Source: an uncultured Lachnospiraceae bacterium (lineage in GTDB: Bacteria > Bacillota > Clostridia > Lachnospirales > Lachnospiraceae). Taken from it: a stretch of DNA of 5,003 nt. The stretch lies in assembly GCA_934418055.1 (NCBI GenBank), contig CAKRWX010000203.1, positions 1 through 5,003 of the forward strand, written 5' to 3'. Shown in pieces: positions 1 to 5,003 of this stretch. The stretch's first letter is position 1. The number at the start of each line of letters is the position of its first letter. Position numbers and translations under genes: made by a program. The notes under the pieces are model-generated. The model worked only from the letters and a program-made list of their open reading frames with translations. It was not told where the DNA came from and made no database searches.

Positions 1-609
1 GCTGGATTTTGTCTGATTTGCTGCCGCTTTCGCCGGATCACTGACATATCCCTGACCAGGGCGGTTATGTACCTGGCCACTCTCAGTAACCCACTGTCCA
101 TCGGCATTGACCAGATAGCCATCTGCGGTCTTGCCGCCTGCAAACATCTTGCCGTGATTTTCCCCCTCAGACGGCTCGAAATAATAACAGTTTCCATCAA
201 TCCACTGCCATCCTGTCACCACTGCGCCTTCTGTCGCGTCTGCAGCGGTGCTGAAGAAATACCAGGTACCATTCTGATCTTTTAACCATCCTGTATGCAT
301 TCTGCCTTCTACCCCATCGGCAGATTTCTCAAAGTAGTACTGTTTTCCGTTGATGGTAGTCCATCCAGTACTCATAACTCCTGTTGCCGGATCTACATAA
401 TACCAGCCAGATGCTGTGTGGATCCATCCCGTTTTCATCACGCCGTCAGTTCCCCGGTATTTCCAGTTCTGTCCTTCCTGGATCCAGGTACCCTGCTGCA
501 AGAAAGTTCCCCCAACGTTGCTTGTTGCCGCAAATGCATTGCTCTGAGCCACGGTCATAACCGCAAGACAAGCCGCAAATGCGCGTTTTCCCATGCCTTT
601 CTTCCTCAT
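1..609 (-). CDS. Secreted cell-wall-binding repeat protein, N-terminal part (runs off left edge)
   Basis: An open frame of 203 codons starts at an ATG at 609-607 and is still open at position 1, so the C-terminus is missing. Residues 1-27 form a signal peptide: basic MRKKGMGKR, a hydrophobic core, and a likely cleavage site after AFA (27/28), so the product is exported. From about residue 40 there are five or six degenerate 20-26-residue repeats of the choline-binding/GW type (CW_binding family). GW pairs lie at 61-62, 82-83, 107-108 and 133-134, each followed by an aromatic run such as GWYYVD, KQYYFE, TWYFFS or NCYYFE, and the last repeat ends in GYLVNADGQWV. After residue 178 the sequence becomes a polar Ala/Gln/Lys/Ser linker, suggesting that another domain follows outside the window. 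Such repeats bind teichoic-acid choline or other wall polymers; the function of the whole protein cannot be told. AGGAGAG at 622-616 lies 6 nt before the ATG, supporting this start over the ATG at codon 6. A consensus promoter precedes it. Confidence 0.9.
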   Translation of the reverse strand, partial: MRKKGMGKRAFAACLAVMTVAQSNAFAATSNVGGTFLQQGTWIQEGQNWKYRGTDGVMKTGWIHTASGWYYVDPATGVMSTGWTTINGKQYYFEKSADGVEGRMHTGWLKDQNGTWYFFSTAADATEGAVVTGWQWIDGNCYYFEPSEGENHGKMFAGGKTADGYLVNADGQWVTESGQVHNRPGQGYVSDPAKAAANQTKSS

Positions 610-634
610 GTTAATCTCTCCTATGCCTTCCTAT

Positions 635-647
635 AAAATGATTTTCA
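635..647 (-). promoter_or_regulatory. Weak Fur-family box candidate in the leader of the cell-wall protein gene
   Basis: Minus-strand TGAAAATCATTTT matches the core of the Fur consensus TGATAATCATTAT at 11 of 13 positions, but over the full 19-bp box only about 13 positions agree. The site lies between the predicted transcription start and the ribosome binding site, where a bound repressor could block elongation. The leader is AT-rich, so a match of this quality can arise by chance. Confidence 0.2.
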
Positions 648-682
648 ATAAGATTAGCATTAACTAACTTTTGCCGTTGGAT

Positions 683-711
683 ATTATAAAAAAGGTCTTT
701 CATTTTGTCAA
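683..711 (-). promoter_or_regulatory. Perfect-consensus sigma-A promoter for the cell-wall-binding protein gene
   Basis: Read on the minus strand, TTGACA (711-706) is followed by a 17-bp spacer and TATAAT (688-683): both hexamers and the spacing match the consensus exactly. Transcription would start near 676, giving a leader of about 66 nt before the ATG at 609. A copy of the 10-bp element GAAAGACCTT fills the middle of the spacer (701-692) and another lies directly upstream of the -35 (722-713). So strong an unaided promoter would be expected to be held down by a repressor unless the product is needed in quantity; that is inference. Confidence 0.88.
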
Positions 712-755
712 CAAGGTCTTTCGTTATTGAAAAACGTTAATCAAGAACGTCTTTC
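692..755. repeat. Cluster of four 10-bp elements (GAAARACSTT) spanning the divergent promoters; putative operator
   Basis: Plus-strand AAGGTCTTTC occurs at 692-701 and again, identically, at 713-722, starting 21 bp apart (two helical turns). A third copy with one change, AACGTCTTTC, lies at 746-755. The opposite orientation, GAAAAACGTT, lies at 729-738 and forms with the third copy an inverted repeat matching at 9 of 10 positions around a 7-bp centre (AATCAAG). The elements occupy the spacer and upstream edge of the leftward promoter, and the last abuts the -35 of the rightward one. Evenly phased half-sites of this kind are typical of operators for dimeric regulators; the regulator is not visible here. 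The core GAAAGAC also turns up by chance in the coding regions, so the significance rests on the spacing and the 10-bp length. Confidence 0.6.
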
Positions 756-784
756 TTGCTGTTCTAGCATTTTTTTGATATACT
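756..784 (+). promoter_or_regulatory. Extended -10 promoter for the ttcA-xerS unit
   Basis: TTGCTG (756-761) and TATACT (779-784) are separated by 17 bp, and the dinucleotide TG at 776-777 sits one base upstream of the -10, making it an extended -10 promoter. The expected start is near 791, about 93 nt before the ttcA ATG. One element of the 10-bp repeat cluster (746-755) directly abuts the -35, so a bound regulator could affect both this promoter and the leftward one. Confidence 0.65.
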
Positions 785-800
785 TGAGATTGATTTTACA

Positions 801-822
801 GATATAGCATATACCCTATATC
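801..822. repeat. Perfect 7-bp inverted repeat in the ttcA leader
   Basis: GATATAG (801-807) and CTATATC (816-822) are exact reverse complements around an 8-nt loop (CATATACC). The element begins about 10 nt after the predicted transcription start of ttcA, so it could be a repressor site just downstream of the promoter or a weak 5' hairpin in the mRNA. The arms are AT-rich, with only two G-C pairs each, and there is no following T-run, so it is not a terminator. Confidence 0.4.
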
Positions 823-883
823 CATTCATTCTGCTTTCATTTAGCGCAAATGCAATTGACATTCGTTAGAAAGGAATACCCGC

Positions 884-1615
884 ATGAAATTACAACGTTT
901 GCTCAGTCTGGTTCGTCAGGCTGTTGACCAATATGAAATGATCGAAGAAGGCGATCACATTGCCATCGGGATCTCTGGTGGGAAAGACAGCTTGACCCTT
1001 TTATGGGGCCTGGCTCATTTACAGAAATTTTATCCAAAACATTTTTCTCTGTCTGCTATTACCGTAGATATGGGGTTTGATACCATGGACCTAGATCCGA
1101 TCAGGGAATTATGCCAGGAATTTCAGGTTCCTTATGAGATTGTTCCAACGGAAATCGGGAAAATTCTCTTCGATATCCGGAAAGAAACCAATCCCTGTTC
1201 TCTCTGTGCGAAGCTTCGAAAAGGTGCGTTAAACAATAAAGCGCTGGAAATGGGCTGTAATAAGATTGCTTACGCTCATCACAAGGATGATCTGATCGAA
1301 ACCGCCATGATGTCACTGCTTTATGAGGGACGCTTCTACGCATTTTCTCCTGTGACTCATTTAGACCGGACCGATCTGACCGTGATCCGGCCTCTGATGT
1401 TCGTCTCAGAAGCCGATGTGAAAGGATTCCGGAATAAATATCAGCTTCCAGTCTGCAAAAATCCATGTCCAATGGATGGACATACTCGACGGGAATATGT
1501 GAAAAATCTGATTCACACCTTAAATATGGAAAATCCGGGAGTGAAAGACCGCTTATTCCGCGCTGTGATTGAAGGACATATCGATGGCTGGCCAAAAGAA
1601 AGAAGGTCTTGTTAG
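884..1615 (+). CDS. ttcA: TtcA-family PP-loop tRNA thiolase (tRNA 2-thiocytidine synthesis type)
   Basis: This is a cytoplasmic enzyme of the TtcA/TtuA group of PP-loop ATPases, which activate a tRNA base with ATP and insert sulfur; in Escherichia coli TtcA makes 2-thiocytidine at position 32. The pyrophosphate-loop motif SGGKDS is at residues 31-36. CSLC at 105-108 supplies two cysteines of the [4Fe-4S] cluster, HHKDD is at 132-136, and the segment NPCPMDGHTRR supplies the third cysteine, C195 (C191 is four residues earlier). The Gly-rich E. coli motif CxxCGS is altered here: the second cysteine of that pair is replaced by D198. At 243 residues it is shorter than E. coli TtcA (311), as is usual for versions from Firmicutes. 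AAAGGA at 870-875 sits 8 nt before the ATG. Its stop codon lies 2 bp from the next start, so the two genes are probably translationally coupled. The family assignment is firm; the exact modified base is not proven in this lineage. Confidence 0.88.
   Translation: MKLQRLLSLVRQAVDQYEMIEEGDHIAIGISGGKDSLTLLWGLAHLQKFYPKHFSLSAITVDMGFDTMDLDPIRELCQEFQVPYEIVPTEIGKILFDIRKETNPCSLCAKLRKGALNNKALEMGCNKIAYAHHKDDLIETAMMSLLYEGRFYAFSPVTHLDRTDLTVIRPLMFVSEADVKGFRNKYQLPVCKNPCPMDGHTRREYVKNLIHTLNMENPGVKDRLFRAVIEGHIDGWPKERRSC
1601..1606 (+). promoter_or_regulatory. Ribosome binding site of the recombinase gene, inside the end of ttcA
   Basis: AGAAGG at 1601-1606 overlaps the last codons of ttcA. It lies 11 nt before the ATG at 1618 but only 2 nt before the in-frame TTG at 1609, which is too close to be used. 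It therefore favours the ATG at 1618. The rather long spacing suggests that ribosomes finishing ttcA help re-initiation. Confidence 0.55.
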
Positions 1616-1617
1616 TT

Positions 1618-2679
1618 ATGGCTAATTTACCATATTATGAACAGAAAGATATTGAAAACATTCAGAAATTAAGAACTCTGTTGAAGGAATTACCGCCTTT
1701 CTGTACGGAATATTTCCGTGGAATCGAACCACGGACTTCTACCCGTACCAGAATCGCTTATGCTTATGATCTATCCGTATTTTTTGATTTTTTGAAAAAG
1801 GAAAATCCAGTTTTTTCTAAAATGGATCGCATGGATTTCCGGTTAGAGCATCTGGATCAGTTGACGGTTACGGATCTGGAAGAATATATGGAATACTTAA
1901 AATACCGGTTCAATGAAAATAACAAAGAGGTGATCAATAAAGAGCGTGGAATCATGCGGAAAATCTCTTCCTTAAAGAGTTTTTACAACTACTTCTTCCG
2001 TGTAGAAAAAATAAAGACCAATCCAGCCGCCCTGGTCCAGTTACCAAAACTCCACGACAAAGAAATCATTCGTCTGGATATTGATGAGGTAGCCCTGCTT
2101 TTAGACGAAGTCGAACAGGGAGATAACTTAACCGACCGCCAGAAAGCCTATCATGACCGGACCAAAGTACGGGATCTGGCTCTTTTAACCCTTCTTTTAG
2201 GAACCGGCATCCGTGTCTCCGAATGTGTGGGCCTGGATATTGATGACGTGGATTTCAAAAATGGCGGCATCCACATCCACCGAAAAGGCGGAAAAGAGGT
2301 TACGGTTTACTTCGGCGCAGAGGTAGAAGACGCGCTGAACGATTACCTGATTGAACGCCAACAGATTGACCCAGAACCAGGAAGTGAAAACGCCCTCTTC
2401 CTGTCTATGCAGCGGAAACGGATGAACGTGCGAAGCGTCGAAAACCTGGTTAAAAAATATGCAAAAATCGTAACTCCTTTAAAGAAAATCACTCCACATA
2501 AACTCCGCAGCACCTACGGCACCAATCTTTACCGCGAAACTGGGGATATTTATCTGGTTGCGGATGTGTTGGGACACTCTGACGTCAATACAACCAAGAA
2601 GCACTATGCGGCTTTGGAGGATGAAAGACGGAGAAGCGCACGGAATGCGGTGCAGTTGCGGGAGAAACGTGAAAAATAA
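1618..2679 (+). CDS. xerS: XerS-like tyrosine site-specific recombinase
   Basis: A 353-residue tyrosine recombinase with a complete active site. Residues about 27-130 form the SAM-like DNA-binding core domain, and about 183-340 the catalytic domain. The nucleophile and helpers are R199 (in GTGIRVSE), K223 (in HRKGGK), H294 and R297 (in HKLRST), H320 (in LGHSD) and Y330 (in KKHYA). Length and layout match streptococcal XerS (about 356 residues) better than XerC/XerD (about 300): an N-terminal extension with LPPFCTEYF, an extra segment at about 163-183 before the first catalytic block, and a VTPHKLR-like box (here ITPHKLR). XerS resolves chromosome dimers alone at a dif site, so housekeeping chromosome segregation is the likely role. 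No att sites, excisionase or phage genes surround it, arguing against a mobile-element integrase. It follows ttcA by 2 bp. An in-frame TTG at 1609 would add three residues, but the ribosome binding site favours the ATG used here. Confidence 0.85.
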   Translation: MANLPYYEQKDIENIQKLRTLLKELPPFCTEYFRGIEPRTSTRTRIAYAYDLSVFFDFLKKENPVFSKMDRMDFRLEHLDQLTVTDLEEYMEYLKYRFNENNKEVINKERGIMRKISSLKSFYNYFFRVEKIKTNPAALVQLPKLHDKEIIRLDIDEVALLLDEVEQGDNLTDRQKAYHDRTKVRDLALLTLLLGTGIRVSECVGLDIDDVDFKNGGIHIHRKGGKEVTVYFGAEVEDALNDYLIERQQIDPEPGSENALFLSMQRKRMNVRSVENLVKKYAKIVTPLKKITPHKLRSTYGTNLYRETGDIYLVADVLGHSDVNTTKKHYAALEDERRRSARNAVQLREKREK

Positions 2680-2783
2680 ACAAAAAGGAAGCATTTGATT
2701 TTTGATTCTGACCCTTCAGCTCTGTCTGTTCCATCTGTTTCTGCGGAATAAGATGTTATATCCAAAAACAGAATATTCAAATC

Positions 2784-2819
2784 GGACGCAGACCATAGTT
2801 TTCGCTATAGTCTGCGTCC
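2784..2819. terminator. Hairpin terminator between the convergent xerS and ECF/lar units
   Basis: GGACGCAGACCATAG (2784-2798) pairs with CTATAGTCTGCGTCC (2805-2819) around the loop TTTTCG, with a single C-A mismatch (2794/2809) in 15 positions. The plus-strand tail is TTTATT, a short T-run; the minus-strand tail (GATTTGAATATT) is weaker but AT-rich. The hairpin ends about 105 bp after the xerS stop and lies 65 bp beyond the stop of the minus-strand ECF gene, so it probably terminates xerS efficiently and the lar-side transcript partly. The rest of the 204-bp gap between the genes (2680-2883) holds nothing else I can support. Confidence 0.78.
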
Positions 2820-2883
2820 TTTATTGTCACTTATCCTATCATCTGAGATTATCTTCGGCCAATTTCGCGCTTTATCCTTTTAT

Positions 2884-3423
2884 TTAAGATGCAAAACTAA
2901 CAATTCTTGCCTTATCCAAGGAAACCATCACCGCCGGAATTAAAACCAACTGAAGAATAATAGCTGGCACTGCGTTTACAAATGCGGATGCGATGAACAT
3001 CTGAACCGTAAATGCTCCTCCAGAAATTCCAAGCAGAATCACCTGAGCGATTCCCCATACCACACGTCCAGCTAACATGGCAGTGATCAGACTGATGTAA
3101 ACAGCTGCGGTGCTCTTGCGTGGAAAATGACTGTACATCAGACCAATCACCAGACCGTAAGTTCCCAGTTCAAATGCCATACCGGTTGCGTTCGGGAATA
3201 AGGCTGGCATTCCAAACAGAACGGAACGGACTAATGGAAGTAAAAAGCCGACAATCAGGCCATATTTCCAGCCTACAATCAGACCGCAGAACAAAACTGG
3301 AATGTGCATCGGGGAAAGCATCTTGCCAATGGCTGGAATCTGTCCAATTAAAAATGGGAGCACAATTCCAAGGGCGAAAAACATAGCAGATAATGTTAAC
3401 TTTTTCGTGTTTTCTCTAGTCAT
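2884..3423 (-). CDS. ECF transporter S component (substrate-binding membrane protein)
   Basis: A hydrophobic protein of 179 residues, the usual size for energy-coupling-factor S components, with about six predicted membrane helices: roughly 8-27, 40-50, 53-70, 80-97, 106-132 and 140-168. The first helix carries the small-residue motif AMFFA (A13, A17), matching the AxxxA motif with which S components contact the shared EcfT subunit. Conserved-looking loop residues include SPMHIP (37-42), FLLPLVRSVLFGMP (60-73) and FELGTYG (84-90), likely lining the binding site. No EcfA/EcfT genes are nearby, as expected for a group II S component using a shared energising module. AAGGAG at 3436-3431 lies 7 nt before the ATG. 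I see no good promoter in the 104 bp between it and larC, so co-transcription with larC is likely. The substrate is not recognisable from sequence; vitamins or metal-related cofactors are typical for this fold. Confidence 0.85.
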   Translation of the reverse strand: MTRENTKKLTLSAMFFALGIVLPFLIGQIPAIGKMLSPMHIPVLFCGLIVGWKYGLIVGFLLPLVRSVLFGMPALFPNATGMAFELGTYGLVIGLMYSHFPRKSTAAVYISLITAMLAGRVVWGIAQVILLGISGGAFTVQMFIASAFVNAVPAIILQLVLIPAVMVSLDKARIVSFAS

Positions 3424-3527
3424 AATGAATCTCCTTCTATGTGTTCTTTTATCTTTTGCCTTCTAACTTCTGTTATCTTTCGGTCAGCTCAGCAGGTATG
3501 CAAGCATGTCATACATTTTCCATCATT

Positions 3528-4997
3528 CTATAATAACTGCTCAGCAGCAGCTTTTACGATACGGAATGTCTGATCAAAGGTTTTATGATGCTCTTTTGCC
3601 AGCTGTCTGACACAGTCATATTCTGGATACGCTTTCTTCATTCCTTTATAGGAACAGATTTTCACCATTGCTTTTCCCAGTTCGGTCTCCACTTCTTTCA
3701 TTTCTCTAGGTAGCTCACAACGTTTTAAATCGAAGCGGCGGATTCCGATGGTGGTCGTCTCGGAGAATATAATCTCTTCCATCTTTTCTACATCAGCTTT
3801 TTTACAGATCACATTCAGCTGATAGGCTGGACGGTTCTTTTTCATAAAGACAGGTGTATAATGAACGTCTTTTGCTCCGGCATCAAACAGCTGATCCATC
3901 ACATATCCTAACTCTTCCCCACTACAATCATCGATATTGGTCTCTAATTTCACAGTTCCTTCTTTTTCAGCAAGGGCTGCCGCTGCGTCTGTTCCAGACT
4001 CCGCTTCTTTACCTTCTGTTGTTTCAAGAATCATCACTCTCAGGATACTCGGACGATCATACACACGTTTTCCAGCACCCAGACCCGTTTTTACGATTTT
4101 GAAGTGTTTTGGAAGCTTTTCCTCGGTGCGGATTGCTGCTGCAATTGCTGCACCGGTTGGTGTTACCAGTTCTCCTTCTGTCTCCGTGATCTGCAGATCT
4201 AATCCATGAGCCGCTACGATATTGGCAACTGCTGGAACCGGGATCGGAAGGAGTCCATGCTGACACCGGATCATTCCATGTCCCTCCGCCAGTTCCCGGA
4301 TCACAACATCTTGGATTCCAAGATTGTCCAGGCAAACAGCTGCTCCGACGATATCTATGATGGAGTCTACTGCGCCAACCTCATGGAAATGAACGTCTTC
4401 CAAAGTTGTACCGTGGGCCTTGGCTTCTGCCTCACCCAGAATTGTGAAAATCTTCACAGCCAGCGTTCTTGCAGTATCAGAGAGCTCCGCTGCCTCAAGA
4501 ATATCCATCACTTCATGCATTCCACGATGCTCATGCGCATGATAGTGTTCATGATGGTCATGATCATGAGTATGTTCTCCTTCGTGACTGTGGTCATGGT
4601 GATGATGTTCGTGCGTATGATCTCCAGATTCTGCCCCGCAAGCATGGACATGAGAATGTTCATGCTCTTCTTCATGGCTATGGTGATGGTCGTGATCTTT
4701 TTCGTGGCTGTGATCGTGAGCATGGTGATGATCGTGGTCATCATGGCTGTGATCGTGACCATGAAGGTATTCCATATCGTGGTCATGGTTTTCATGTTCC
4801 GCATCCAGAATAACATCAAAATCACAGCAGTCAAGTCCAGATTTGCTTACACGGGAGATCTCAATCCCATATCCACTTAATGGAAGGCTGGCCAACGCTT
4901 TTCTTAATACAGCTTCATCGGCTCCAAGATCCAGAAGCGCTGCAACCGTCATATCACCGCTGATTCCTGACGCACATTCAAAATATAATTTTTTCAT
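3528..4997 (-). CDS. larC: LarC, nickel insertion protein for the nickel-pincer nucleotide cofactor
   Basis: LarC is the CTP-dependent cyclometallase that inserts nickel into the pyridinium bis-thiocarboxylate mononucleotide made by LarB and LarE. The product is the nickel-pincer cofactor of lactate racemase LarA and its homologues. This protein is complete at 489 residues. It begins with the family signature FECASGISGDM (6-16), and includes DVHFHEVGAVDSI (201-213), GLLPIPVPA (248-256) and ELVTPTGAA (276-284) in the LarC1 half. After a linker (about 327-347) the LarC2 half starts with ETNIDDCSGE (352-361), the nucleotide-binding region. Residues 68-157 form a His/Asp/Glu-rich insert with 40 histidines, a likely nickel store or chaperone segment. 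In Lactobacillus plantarum larC1 and larC2 are joined by a ribosomal frameshift; here both halves are in one frame. The ATG is at 4997-4995, 6 bp from the right edge, so its ribosome binding site lies mostly outside. The next gene in this transcript is the ECF S component. Confidence 0.93.
   Translation of the reverse strand: MKKLYFECASGISGDMTVAALLDLGADEAVLRKALASLPLSGYGIEISRVSKSGLDCCDFDVILDAEHENHDHDMEYLHGHDHSHDDHDHHHAHDHSHEKDHDHHHSHEEEHEHSHVHACGAESGDHTHEHHHHDHSHEGEHTHDHDHHEHYHAHEHRGMHEVMDILEAAELSDTARTLAVKIFTILGEAEAKAHGTTLEDVHFHEVGAVDSIIDIVGAAVCLDNLGIQDVVIRELAEGHGMIRCQHGLLPIPVPAVANIVAAHGLDLQITETEGELVTPTGAAIAAAIRTEEKLPKHFKIVKTGLGAGKRVYDRPSILRVMILETTEGKEAESGTDAAAALAEKEGTVKLETNIDDCSGEELGYVMDQLFDAGAKDVHYTPVFMKKNRPAYQLNVICKKADVEKMEEIIFSETTTIGIRRFDLKRCELPREMKEVETELGKAMVKICSYKGMKKAYPEYDCVRQLAKEHHKTFDQTFRIVKAAAEQLL
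4527..4796 (-). repeat. Histidine-rich low-complexity segment inside larC
   Basis: This stretch encodes LarC residues 68-157: 90 residues with 40 histidines, mostly as HDH, HSH, HHH and HEH, broken by one Cys (C120) in VHACGAESG. It is built from reiterated CAT/CAC and GAT/GAC/GAA codons, so the plus strand reads as an ATG-rich pattern that creates long but spurious open frames on the other strand and in other frames. The composition suggests metal binding (nickel in this context), and codon reiteration makes length variation by slippage plausible. Confidence 0.85.
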
Positions 4998-5003
4998 GTT
5001 CTT

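Noticed and set aside
67..636. Plus-strand open frames at 67-285 and 295-636
   Set aside because: They lie antisense to the cell-wall-binding protein, have no ribosome binding site, and their composition (Cys/His/Pro-rich) is that of a shadow frame.
1101..1595. 164-codon minus-strand frame inside ttcA
   Set aside because: It is antisense to a clear PP-loop enzyme and contains no recognisable motif.
884..1615. Alternative reading of the PP-loop gene as LarE, given the nearby larC
   Set aside because: The CxxC and third cysteine of a [4Fe-4S] cluster, HHKDD, and overall alignment fit TtcA; the gene is also in a separate, oppositely oriented transcript from larC.
1618..2679. Recombinase as integrase of a phage or conjugative element
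   Set aside because: No tRNA gene, direct-repeat att sites, excisionase or element genes are visible, and the gene is coupled to a housekeeping gene.
2684..2751. Tiny frame starting at TTG 2695 (about 18 codons) preceded by AAAAGGAAG
   Set aside because: A purine-rich stretch before a rare start codon is not enough support; there is no conserved feature, and it lies in the short tail between xerS and its terminator.
2702..2887. 61-codon plus-strand frame after xerS
   Set aside because: It runs through the terminator hairpin, has no ribosome binding site and overlaps the end of the convergent gene.
3424..3527. Possible riboswitch or independent promoter between larC and the ECF gene
   Set aside because: The 104-bp gap holds only a weak 5-bp inverted repeat (GTATG/CATAC around 3496-3514) and no properly spaced promoter hexamers.
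4206..4880. 224-codon methionine-rich plus-strand frame resembling a membrane protein, and other frames at 4469-4834
   Set aside because: They are by-products of the CAT/GAT codon repeats that encode the His-rich segment of larC on the minus strand; Met-Val runs arise automatically from that pattern.

Overview
The window looks like chromosomal DNA of a Gram-positive anaerobe of the class Clostridia, most likely the family Lachnospiraceae (Blautia/Dorea/Ruminococcus-like). The grounds are strong AGGAG-type ribosome binding sites, consensus sigma-A promoters, a choline-binding-type cell-wall repeat protein, an ECF-type transporter S component and a one-piece LarC. The genus is inference, because no rRNA or marker gene is present.

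Layout, left to right. (1) Positions 1-609, minus strand: the N-terminal 203 codons of a secreted protein with a signal peptide and five or six aromatic/GW cell-wall-binding repeats; it runs off the left edge. (2) Positions 610-883: a divergent control region. A perfect-consensus TTGACA-17-TATAAT promoter fires left into the cell-wall protein. An extended -10 promoter (TTGCTG-17-TATACT with an upstream TG) fires right into ttcA. Between and across them lie four copies of a 10-bp element, GAAARACSTT: two exact copies 21 bp apart on the cell-wall promoter and an inverted pair next to the ttcA promoter. (3) Positions 884-2679, plus strand: a two-gene unit, a TtcA-family PP-loop tRNA thiolase with [4Fe-4S] cysteines, then, 2 bp after its stop codon, a 353-residue tyrosine recombinase of the XerS type. 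(4) Positions 2784-2819: a strong hairpin terminator between convergent genes. (5) Positions 2884-4997, minus strand: larC (nickel insertion into the nickel-pincer nucleotide cofactor of LarA enzymes) followed 104 bp later by an ECF-transporter substrate-binding membrane protein. The larC start lies 6 bp from the right edge, so the rest of the presumed lar cluster (larA/larB/larE) would be just outside.

How they work together. The right half probably belongs to a nickel-pincer cofactor locus whose last gene imports a small molecule. LarB starts from nicotinic acid adenine dinucleotide, so a niacin-type or metal-related substrate is a testable idea, but the sequence does not prove it. The left half joins tRNA modification and site-specific recombination in one transcript, which shares regulatory DNA with a surface protein. 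I see no phage, transposon, CRISPR array or RNA gene. The least explained element is the repeat-rich divergent control region at 683-822.
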